This document shows positions 24,302 through 30,076 of a DNA stretch of 30,076 bases, one piece after another. The position numbers were made by a program, and so were the translations under genes. Position 1 is the first letter of the stretch. Every line of letters starts with the position of its first letter. The DNA comes from a virus. The notes beneath the pieces are model-generated. The model was not told where the DNA came from, searched no databases, and saw only the letters and a program-made list of their open reading frames with translations. Location: positions 1-30,076 of IMG/VR virus record IMGVR_UViG_3300037502_001046. One strand, given 5' to 3'.

Positions 24302-24322
24302 TTTAATAAACACATATAACAT

Positions 24323-24697
24323 ATGATAAAAAGGGAATATTACGACAGGGTATTCTATCTCACCCAACTAAAACGAGTAAGCAGAGACGAAGTAAAAGAG
24401 ATGGAGACAATCATTAGAACATTCAACGATAGATTTACACTATGTAGTAAATGTGGAGCCCAAATTAGACACGCTCAAAGAATACTTCAAAATTGGTTAA
24501 ATCAACAAGAAATAATTGAAGATGTAATTTCTTCTATTGAACCAAACCCTGATCCAGTATTAGTTAAAGAAGCCAACCTTGATATTGATGTTGATGAGGT
24601 TGAGGCAGAAAAAGTTGGTTGTTTGAAATGCCGATCAAAGAAAAAAACAACAACCACAACCACTAAAACTACAAGAAAACCAAGAATAAAAAAGTAA
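24323..24697 (+). CDS. Zinc-ribbon-like protein with basic tail
   Basis: The protein has 124 residues. The N-terminus is helical and basic. Cys41-x-x-Cys44 (CSKCGAQIRHAQR) and Cys100-x-x-Cys103 (CLKCRS) form a likely split four-Cys zinc site. The end is a Lys/Thr/Arg run (KKKTTTTTTKTTRKPRIKK), probably for nucleic-acid binding. The stop TAA shares its last base with the methyltransferase ATG, so the two are coupled. It may assist the methyltransferase or act as a regulator. Confidence 0.6.
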   Translation: MIKREYYDRVFYLTQLKRVSRDEVKEMETIIRTFNDRFTLCSKCGAQIRHAQRILQNWLNQQEIIEDVISSIEPNPDPVLVKEANLDIDVDEVEAEKVGCLKCRSKKKTTTTTTKTTRKPRIKK

Positions 24698-25986
24698 TGG
24701 AAAAAGTAAAATTATTAAAAGGGGACAATAGAGAACTCCTAAAAACATTAGAAGACAATTCAATAGATTCAGTTATTACTGACCCGCCATACGCTCTAAC
24801 AAGTATTAAAAATAGATTTGGGAAACCAGGTTCAGCAGAAGCCCAATATGGAACTGATGGAGCATTTCAAAGAGCATCAAAAGGATTTATGGGAAAAGAG
24901 TGGGATAGTGAAGTCCCATCAGTAGAAGTATGGAAAGAGGTTTTAAGAGTGTTAAAACCAGGAGGCCATGTATTAGCATTTGGCGGAACAAGAACTTATC
25001 ACCACCTCGTTATGAATATGGAACTGGCAGGTTTTGAGATTAGAGACAGCATTTCATATATGTATGGTTCAGGATTTCCAAAGTCCCATAACATCGGTAA
25101 GGCTGTTGATAAGTTAAATGGAAATGAAAGAGAAGTTGTTGGTGAAATGAGAGCAGGACAAACTGCTATGGGTCAAGGTAGTGGTTGGAACAAACACGAA
25201 AACAGAACTGAAATAGAAATTACCAAAGGACAAAGTGAATGGGAAGGTTGGGGAACGGCATTAAAACCTTCTATGGAGTTGATATGTTTGGCAAGAAAAC
25301 CTTTAACTGAAAAGTCAATTGCCGAGAATGTATTAAAACATGGAACAGGTGGAATAAATATTGACGATTGTAGAGTGAAAATTGATGGTGAAGATGATAG
25401 AAGTGCCGGTAAAAGAACTTGTAATATATTTGATGAAATTAAAGTAAGTGGTGGTATTGATAGTCCAGAATACATACCATCACCAGAAGGTAGATTTCCC
25501 GCCAATACCATATTGGAATGTATTTGTGATGAACCACACACCAACCATGAATGTCCTTGTTATATTTTAGACAAACAGAGTAAAGGTTCAAGTAGGTTCT
25601 TTTACACAGCCAAAGTATCAAAGAAGGAACGAAATATGGGGTTAGATGGATTTGAGGAAAAAAGTTCAGCATGGTTGTCTCCTGATAGTAGAACAAATAA
25701 AGACAATTATGAAAGAACTTCACCAGGAATGGAAAGATTTAGACCTCAACCAAGAGCCAATAATCATCCTACGGTCAAGCCAATAAACCTAATGACTTAC
25801 CTATGTCGTCTAATAACACCACCAAACGGCGTAATCCTTGATATGTATATGGGTTCAGGTTCTACTGGTATATCAGCACTTATTGAAGGATTTAACTTTA
25901 TAGGAATGGAAATGGATGAGGACTACTTCAACATCGCAGAAGCAAGAATAAACAATTACGAGAAGTATAGACAATTTAAGAAATGA
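24697..25986 (+). CDS. DNA methyltransferase, N6-adenine/N4-cytosine type (beta order)
   Basis: The protein has 429 residues. Catalytic motif IV DPPY is at 29-32 (SVITDPPYALTS). The AdoMet motif is at the other end (DMYMGSGSTG, about 382-391, followed by GMEMDEDYF), preceded by HPTVKP. Motif IV before motif I is the beta-class order, and DPPY favours adenine N6 methylation. The centre (FPKSHNIGKAVDKLNG, WEGWGTALKPSMELICLARKP, GRFPANTI) is typical of phage-encoded enzymes. Cys-rich segments (ECICDEPHTNHECPC) near residues 270-290 may be structural zinc ligands within the target-recognition region. It probably protects phage DNA from restriction; no cognate endonuclease is beside it. Confidence 0.9.
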   Translation: MEKVKLLKGDNRELLKTLEDNSIDSVITDPPYALTSIKNRFGKPGSAEAQYGTDGAFQRASKGFMGKEWDSEVPSVEVWKEVLRVLKPGGHVLAFGGTRTYHHLVMNMELAGFEIRDSISYMYGSGFPKSHNIGKAVDKLNGNEREVVGEMRAGQTAMGQGSGWNKHENRTEIEITKGQSEWEGWGTALKPSMELICLARKPLTEKSIAENVLKHGTGGINIDDCRVKIDGEDDRSAGKRTCNIFDEIKVSGGIDSPEYIPSPEGRFPANTILECICDEPHTNHECPCYILDKQSKGSSRFFYTAKVSKKERNMGLDGFEEKSSAWLSPDSRTNKDNYERTSPGMERFRPQPRANNHPTVKPINLMTYLCRLITPPNGVILDMYMGSGSTGISALIEGFNFIGMEMDEDYFNIAEARINNYEKYRQFKK

Positions 25987-26162
25987 TTAAGAACTTATTT
26001 ACAAGAAAACCAATTTACCAAATTACATTATCATCTCTTCCAACCCAAGAGGAGTTTGAAAAAATTAAAAAGGATTTAAAAGATGAACTTGGGGATGAAT
26101 ACAAAGTTGTTATTGTGGTAGATACATATAAAGTTCATACTGAAACAAAAATACTTAAATAA
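25983..26162 (+). CDS. Small protein between methyltransferase and terminase
   Basis: The protein has 59 residues from ATG 25983, which overlaps the methyltransferase stop by 4 bases (ATGA). Sequence features are a basic start (MIKNLFTRKPIY), then ITLSSLPTQEEFEKIKKDLKDEL and a beta strand (YKVVIVVDTYKV). It has a helix-strand layout with no recognised family. The coupling to the upstream gene and full use of the gap support it as a real gene. Confidence 0.65.
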   Translation: MIKNLFTRKPIYQITLSSLPTQEEFEKIKKDLKDELGDEYKVVIVVDTYKVHTETKILK

Positions 26163-26189
26163 CAAATATAAAGAATAATATTTATTTAT

Positions 26190-26564
26190 ATGAATAATTT
26201 AAACGAAAGACACAAAGCGTTTTGTGATGAGTATTTGGCAAATGGTATGAACGCAACTCAAGCGTATAAGAAAGTTTATAAGGTGAATGATAAAGTGGCG
26301 GGAGCAAGTGGGGGTAGATTGCTTGAAAATGTTAAAATAAAAGAATACCTTAAAGAACAGGGAGAAAAGACCGCAGAACGACTACAAATAACCAAAGAAC
26401 AACTCCTATTAGATTTGGAGGATATTAAAAATCGTAATATGGGAGTTAGGGATTCACTTTCAATTAAAGCAATTGAGGTGATGAGTAAGATGAGTGGATT
26501 TGATGCCCCGATCAAACAGGACATCAATATAACCGAACAACCATTATTACCTGACGATGAGTAA
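26190..26564 (+). CDS. terS: Terminase small subunit (Terminase_2 type)
   Basis: The protein has 124 residues. The N-terminus LNERHKAFCDEYLANGMNATQAYKKVYK is the classic small-terminase DNA-binding helix-turn-helix. It is followed by GASGGRLLENVKIKEYLKE and a second helical part (RLQITKEQLLLDLEDIKN, SIKAIEVMSKMSGFDAP). It binds the packaging site and recruits the large subunit, whose ATG follows directly after its stop. An ATATTTA element at 26178-26184 lies 5 bases before the start. Confidence 0.88.
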   Translation: MNNLNERHKAFCDEYLANGMNATQAYKKVYKVNDKVAGASGGRLLENVKIKEYLKEQGEKTAERLQITKEQLLLDLEDIKNRNMGVRDSLSIKAIEVMSKMSGFDAPIKQDINITEQPLLPDDE

Positions 26565-27746
26565 ATGAATTATAAACAGACCACATCATTAAAGAAAATA
26601 AGACAATTAAAGAACCGAATTAAAGTAATACAAGGGGGTTCATCAGCAGGAAAAACTATTGCCATTCTTATTTTACTTATAGATAAATGTATTAAGACCC
26701 CCAAGTTAGAAGTAAGTGTCGTTAGTGAATCAATCCCCCATTTAAGAAGGGGGGCCTTAAAGGACTTTCTAAAAATAATGAAGGACACAGGTAGGTTTAT
26801 TCCACAAAACTACAACAAGTCCCTTCTACGATATGAATTCACAAATGGGTCTTATATGGAGTTCTTCTCTGCCGATAGTGAGGAAAAACTACGAGGTGGT
26901 CGTAGAACAATTCTATATGTGAATGAGTGTTCTTCTATTGATTACGAATCATACCTTCAATTAGCGATTAGAACAAGTGGGGACATCTATTTAGATTATA
27001 ATCCATCACAGAAGTTTTGGGTCAATACAGAACTGATCGGGCAACCCAACACAGATTTTATCATTCTAACTTATAAAGACAACGAGGCATTACCTGATGA
27101 GGTTGTAATGATGTTGGAACATAATAGAGAAAAAGCCAAGACATCTTCATATTGGGATAATTGGTGTAAGGTTTATTTGGATGGTCTAACAGGACAAGTT
27201 GAAGGAACGATATTTACTGACTATGAGGTGATTGATAAAATCCCCGATGAAGCCAGATTACTTGGATATGGGATGGACTTTGGATATTCAACTGACCCAT
27301 TAGCCCTGATCGGTCTATACAAATACAACGACTCAATCATAGCAGATGAAATCATTTATCAAAAGGGATTACTCAATAGTGAGTGTTCTAAACTGATGAA
27401 GGATATGAAAGTAATGGGGGAAATATACGCAGATTCAGCAGAACCCAAATCAATTGCCGAAATCAAAAAGTATGGATTTAATATCAAACCAGTAGAGAAA
27501 GGTAGTGATAGTGTGAATTATGGTATTCAAGTTCTTCAACAACAACATATTTATATTACAAAACGAAGCACTAATCTTTTAGAAGAACTACAAAAGTATA
27601 TGTGGAAAAAGAGTAAAGATGGGGGATATGAGAACACACCAATTGACGCATACAATCACGCCATAGACGCCTTACGATATATCGCGATGATGAAGTTGGG
27701 TCAAAGAAAAGAAGGTAGTAGAGCTCCTGTAATGAGATTTATGTAA
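26565..27746 (+). CDS. terL: Terminase large subunit
   Basis: The protein has 393 residues. The ATPase carries Walker A GGSSAGKT (24-31) and Walker B ILYVNE (116-121), the latter after LRGGRRT. The motif III area is LDYNPSQKFWV. The RNase H-like nuclease carries Asp238 in GMDFGYSTDP, Asp290 in IYADSAEP and Asp368 in HAIDALRYIA. Length and motifs fit the PBSX/Terminase_3-like group. It starts immediately after the small subunit stop and powers DNA packaging into the prohead through the portal encoded about 7 kb upstream on this map. Confidence 0.93.
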   Translation: MNYKQTTSLKKIRQLKNRIKVIQGGSSAGKTIAILILLIDKCIKTPKLEVSVVSESIPHLRRGALKDFLKIMKDTGRFIPQNYNKSLLRYEFTNGSYMEFFSADSEEKLRGGRRTILYVNECSSIDYESYLQLAIRTSGDIYLDYNPSQKFWVNTELIGQPNTDFIILTYKDNEALPDEVVMMLEHNREKAKTSSYWDNWCKVYLDGLTGQVEGTIFTDYEVIDKIPDEARLLGYGMDFGYSTDPLALIGLYKYNDSIIADEIIYQKGLLNSECSKLMKDMKVMGEIYADSAEPKSIAEIKKYGFNIKPVEKGSDSVNYGIQVLQQQHIYITKRSTNLLEELQKYMWKKSKDGGYENTPIDAYNHAIDALRYIAMMKLGQRKEGSRAPVMRFM

Positions 27747-27788
27747 ATGGAAACAAAACAAATAAACAATATATTTATAAGAAAACAA

Positions 27789-27962
27789 ATGAAAAAAGAA
27801 CAAACATTAGGTATTTTAAGACACTCCCTAACATTTTTGGGGGGATTGTTGGTTATGAAAGGAATTATTGACGAAACAGCAGCTACCGAAATCATAGGTG
27901 GTGTAATAACATTAGTAGGGGCGATGTGGTCTATTATTGAAAAAACAAAAAACTATGATTAA
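27789..27962 (+). CDS. Small two-segment membrane protein, holin-like
   Basis: From ATG 27789 it has 57 residues; an in-frame ATG at 27747, directly after the terminase stop, would add 14 residues. I prefer the shorter form because the extension is coded across a TATATTTA box and does not look conserved. Two hydrophobic segments (LGILRHSLTFLGGLLVMKG and IIGGVITLVGAMWSI) are joined by an acidic turn. Similar proteins in phages are annotated as putative holins. It would be a second holin or antiholin beside the one at 14757. It overlaps the next gene by 8 bases. Confidence 0.6.
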   Translation: MKKEQTLGILRHSLTFLGGLLVMKGIIDETAATEIIGGVITLVGAMWSIIEKTKNYD

Positions 27963-28569
27963 AGTAGAAATAGAAATTGATGGTGAATTAACAACATATT
28001 CATTTCCTACTTCTTGGGACGACATAACAATATCCCAATATCAAAGGTTATACGAAATCCCAAAAAGAGAGGTAAATGACCTATTCTATTATTTTGATGT
28101 ATTACATGCCTTATCCAACATAGAACATAATGTTTTACAACAAATGAGTTTTGATGACTTCAAACAACTAACAGAACAACTACAATTCGTATTCACCCCA
28201 GTTGAAGATAAGAAACTAACGGCAATAGAATTGGATGGGGAGATGTATTATATTCATACAGACTTCAATAAATACACAGCAGGAGAGATTATCACAATAG
28301 ACACAATACTTCGTCAATATAACCACGATTATATTAAGTGTATGACTGATTTACTATGTGTATTTTTAAGAAAAAAGATAAACGATAAGATTGAACCATT
28401 TACCACAGATTTATTGAATAGAAAGGAATTATTTTCCAAGATTAAAATTGGGGATATAAATAGTGTGTTCGGTTTTTTTTTGTCTGGAAAAAATTCGTTA
28501 GAGAACAATATAAAGGACTCTATAAACGAGACATCCCCCAAAAAGAAAGTAAGTTTAAAAGAAAGTTAG
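27955..28569 (+). CDS. Probable tail assembly chaperone, short (unshifted) form
   Basis: The protein has 204 residues from ATG 27955; ATG 27937 would add six residues upstream, inside the previous gene. The N-terminus is a beta domain (IEIDGELTTYSFPTSWDDITISQYQRLY) followed by a helical part (FYYFDVLHALSNIEHNVL, DDFKQLTEQL) and CMTDLLCVFLRKKIND. Tail chaperones of many phages are made as short and frameshifted long forms, as proposed here. The unshifted end (KDSINETSPKKKVSLKES) is poorly structured. The tape measure is not adjacent, which weakens the chaperone call. Confidence 0.6.
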   Translation: MIKVEIEIDGELTTYSFPTSWDDITISQYQRLYEIPKREVNDLFYYFDVLHALSNIEHNVLQQMSFDDFKQLTEQLQFVFTPVEDKKLTAIELDGEMYYIHTDFNKYTAGEIITIDTILRQYNHDYIKCMTDLLCVFLRKKINDKIEPFTTDLLNRKELFSKIKIGDINSVFGFFLSGKNSLENNIKDSINETSPKKKVSLKES

Positions 28570-28742
28570 GAGAAAATAAAAAATTGGATGACAGGTATAG
28601 TTGGTTGGATTTTGTGTATAAATTGATGATGGACTTGAAACTAAAAGAAACGGAGGTATATGAAATGAACTACATTCATTGTCTAAACTGGTTGAGTTAT
28701 TTTAAAAACCTTGAAGATATAAAAGATAAAAATAAATTATAA
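27955..28742 (+). CDS. Frameshifted long form of the putative tail assembly chaperone (-1 at about 28479)
   Basis: The zero frame reads GGT TTT TTT TTG at 28471-28482. A -1 slip on the T run enters a frame open from 28464 to TAA 28740-28742, giving about 262 residues. The added 87 residues look like a real folded protein (FVWKKFVREQYKGLYKRDIP, DDRYSWLDFVYKLMMDLKL, VYEMNYIHCLNWLSYFKNL), rich in Trp, Tyr and Phe. This end shares its last base with the next ATG (28742), as coupled genes in this genome do, whereas the zero-frame stop would leave a 172-base gap. This parallels the G/GT pair of lambda. Confidence 0.65.
28473..28481 (+). promoter_or_regulatory. Slippery T9 run for programmed frameshifting
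   Basis: Nine T in a row; the heptamer T TTT TTT at 28473-28479 satisfies the X XXY YYZ rule in the zero frame. A run this long could also slip during transcription. No strong stem is obvious within 10 bases after it. Confidence 0.6.
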
Positions 28743-29584
28743 TGGCAATTACAAACATAATCACATTAAATCAACTTGTTAATTGGTTTAGCGACTTCCA
28801 ACAAAGACATTACTTTTTGAAGGACTTTGGATTTGGGGAAACCTACGATATTGGAACATCAAGACAAATGACTTTCCCTTATATGTGGGTGTCTTTGAAC
28901 GACAACTCAATTATCCAAGTTGGATCAAACAACAGGTCAGCAATCCCCCAATTTAGTTTTTCTGTGATGTTTATGGATAAGATAAACATTCAACCCAACT
29001 ATTTTGATACAAACGGATTTAAGAGTGATAATTCACAAGAGATATTAAGTGATACGACCCAATACTTACAGGATTTAATTATTGAGATTCAACAAGACTG
29101 GCAACAATACGGGGTGTTGTTTGCAAGTGATGTGTCATTTTTCGCTGTGGTAGATGAAACCCCCGATAAATCAACAGGAATTGTGGCAAACATCACATTC
29201 AAACTAAAACAAGTGAATTGTATTATCCCTGCTTCACCACTTGGATCGACCACAACTACAACCACAACTTGTCCTCAAACACAACAATTCTTGGAAGTGA
29301 GTGTGTTAAATTGTAATAACTTCCAATTATCATTATGGAATGATAGTGGATTTACAAGTAATGCAACTGCATTATGTGATTATGTAGTTAGTGGAACTGC
29401 TATTGGAACATCGGGAACAACATATACGGGAACTGAAACAATACTTCAGGGACAACACAATCATAACTTCAACCTGAACCCAGTATTACAACCTGGCGAA
29501 TGTGTTGCAAGTTTCCAAGTCCATAGTATAGATACTTCACAATGTATCTGTCCTGTGAATGTAGATTTTACACCTTATCAATAA
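28742..29584 (+). CDS. Tail-completion-like protein with a Thr linker and an added beta domain
   Basis: The protein has 280 residues. Residues 1-165 (LVNWFSDFQQRHYFLKDFGFG, FSFSVMFMDKI, DTTQYLQDLIIEIQQDW, ATVD-like VDETPDKSTGIVANITFKL) have the alpha/beta pattern of tail terminator or completion proteins. A Thr linker (GSTTTTTTTCP) leads to a 100-residue Cys-containing beta domain (LEVSVLNCNNFQLSLWND, VASFQVHSIDTSQCIC). That domain is likely Ig-like or surface exposed. Its start overlaps the stop of the frameshifted product. The first part would cap the tail tube; the second is a decoration. Confidence 0.6.
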   Translation: MAITNIITLNQLVNWFSDFQQRHYFLKDFGFGETYDIGTSRQMTFPYMWVSLNDNSIIQVGSNNRSAIPQFSFSVMFMDKINIQPNYFDTNGFKSDNSQEILSDTTQYLQDLIIEIQQDWQQYGVLFASDVSFFAVVDETPDKSTGIVANITFKLKQVNCIIPASPLGSTTTTTTTCPQTQQFLEVSVLNCNNFQLSLWNDSGFTSNATALCDYVVSGTAIGTSGTTYTGTETILQGQHNHNFNLNPVLQPGECVASFQVHSIDTSQCICPVNVDFTPYQ

Positions 29585-29601
29585 ACGAAAATAAATACAT
29601 T

Positions 29602-29742
29602 ATGGGAATTAGAATAATTAAAGACGGACAGGTAGTCCAAGAAGCCCCAAAAACTCAATTAGAATTAAAATTAGAGGAATTGGAAAGAAGAATTATTGAA
29701 TTAGAAAATAAAAAAACAAGAAAGAAAAAAAATGAAAATTGA
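29602..29742 (+). CDS. Small coiled-coil protein
   Basis: The protein has 46 residues from ATG 29602 (MGIRIIKDGQVVQEAPKTQL). A longer frame from 29542 would lie inside the previous gene and is not used. A leucine-heptad helix (LELKLEELERRIIELENKK) and a basic end (TRKKKNEN) follow. It overlaps the next gene by 11 bases. It may trimerise or dimerise as a small virion or assembly protein; no family is known. Confidence 0.6.
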   Translation: MGIRIIKDGQVVQEAPKTQLELKLEELERRIIELENKKTRKKKNEN

Positions 29743-30076
29743 TTTAACAACTTTTTTCTCATCGTTAGGAATAACAGGAGGGAACACACAAGCCACAAAC
29801 TTCTATGAGTTTTGGAAGGGTATTATTATGAATGGTGATACACAAATAAATAACATTACAGAGTTTATGACTTATTTGGGGACAAATCGTTATGAGTTCT
29901 TCAAGTCATTAAATAGTGATTACCCCGAAGTAATTGATGAAACAAGTTTTTACTCCAATATAGATGACCCAAGAATATATGATTATTATACCTTCTATAC
30001 TTACGCAGCAGAATATTTTGCAACAACCCCAAGTTCTTTTGCGTTTAATTATGCTGAATGGGCTATACCAGATTGC
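29732..30076 (+). CDS. Modular structural protein, N-terminal part (continues at position 2)
   Basis: It starts at ATG 29732 with 115 codons to the window end. The N-terminus is helical (LTTFFSSLGITGG, NFYEFWKGIIM, NITEFMTYLGTNRYEFFKSL) and Tyr/Phe rich, without a signal peptide. The frame is the same as that of the gene entering at position 2, so it is the same protein, of about 436 residues in total. The last 160 bases carry the variant copy with Trp in place of Phe (NYAEW versus NYAEF). Confidence 0.8.
   Translation, partial: MKIDLTTFFSSLGITGGNTQATNFYEFWKGIIMNGDTQINNITEFMTYLGTNRYEFFKSLNSDYPEVIDETSFYSNIDDPRIYDYYTFYTYAAEYFATTPSSFAFNYAEWAIPDC
29917..30076. repeat. Terminal direct repeat, right copy (circular overlap)
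   Basis: This is the partner of 1-160. The mismatches fall at 30043, 30058, 30060 and 30061, all in the final 34 bases. The first 126 bases are identical. Confidence 0.85.

Noticed and set aside
28624-28742. Independent 39-codon gene starting at an ATG near 28624 or 28660, with a GGAGG upstream of the latter
   Set aside because: The frame is open without break back to the T run, and the coding look begins well before these ATGs. Shine-Dalgarno sites are not used elsewhere in this genome.
1-30076. Alternative genetic code (stop reassignment)
   Set aside because: Genes end with TAA, TAG and TGA in ordinary positions, and no gene needs a read-through stop.
1-30076. CRISPR array, insertion sequence, integrase or attachment site
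   Set aside because: No regularly spaced repeats, transposase or recombinase motifs were found. The only direct repeats are the end overlap and the fibre repeats.

Overview
The window is almost certainly a complete, or very nearly complete, genome of a long-tailed double-stranded DNA phage (siphovirus-like) that infects a member of the Bacteroidota. The host inference rests on four things. The genome is AT-rich. Shine-Dalgarno sequences are absent ahead of essentially all genes. Several intergenic gaps carry promoters of the Bacteroidota type (TTTG or TTG, 18-20 bases, then TATATTTG/A). The structural proteins have the style seen in phages of flavobacteria and their relatives. The last 160 bases (29917-30076) repeat the first 160 with four mismatches, and the reading frame runs through the junction. 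The sequence is therefore best read as a circular map of about 29.9 kb.

Reading on the plus strand from the packaging genes: terminase small and large subunits (26190-27746), a small membrane protein, a probable tail assembly chaperone with a programmed -1 frameshift (27955-28742), a tail-completion-like protein, a small coiled-coil protein, and a modular Pro/Thr-linked protein that crosses the junction (29732 to 1126). Then come a neck/HK97-gp10-like protein (1135), two large tail-tip proteins (1647, 3597), tail fibres (6706, 9050), a HAD-like phosphatase (10319), the tape measure (10825), an XkdF-type prohead protease (13798), a holin (14757), a probable scaffold (15207), the major capsid protein (15992) and a probable tail tube protein (16990). 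After a bidirectional terminator there is a minus-strand cassette with an HNH/AP2 homing endonuclease (17583-18310). Plus-strand head genes follow: an unknown, the portal, a head-tail adaptor and a minor-head-like protein (18352-21130).

The segment 21131-24322 looks like the control region. A minus-strand operon (DUF6291-like protein, sigma-like protein, PD-(D/E)XK nuclease; 22806 down to 21204) is divergent from a plus-strand set of small genes that includes a second sigma-like protein (22998-24202). The minus operon is preceded by a promoter and a structured leader with a terminator, a competing anti-terminator pairing and a nine-residue leader ORF. This leader is the most novel-looking element in the window. 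A zinc-binding protein and a DPPY DNA methyltransferase follow (24323-25986), leading back to the terminase.

I see no integrase, repressor, DNA polymerase, helicase, endolysin, tRNA, rRNA, CRISPR array or transposon. The phage appears to depend on the host for replication, and its endolysin is either absent or of an unrecognised type. All functional calls come from reading motifs and context by eye; no database search was run.
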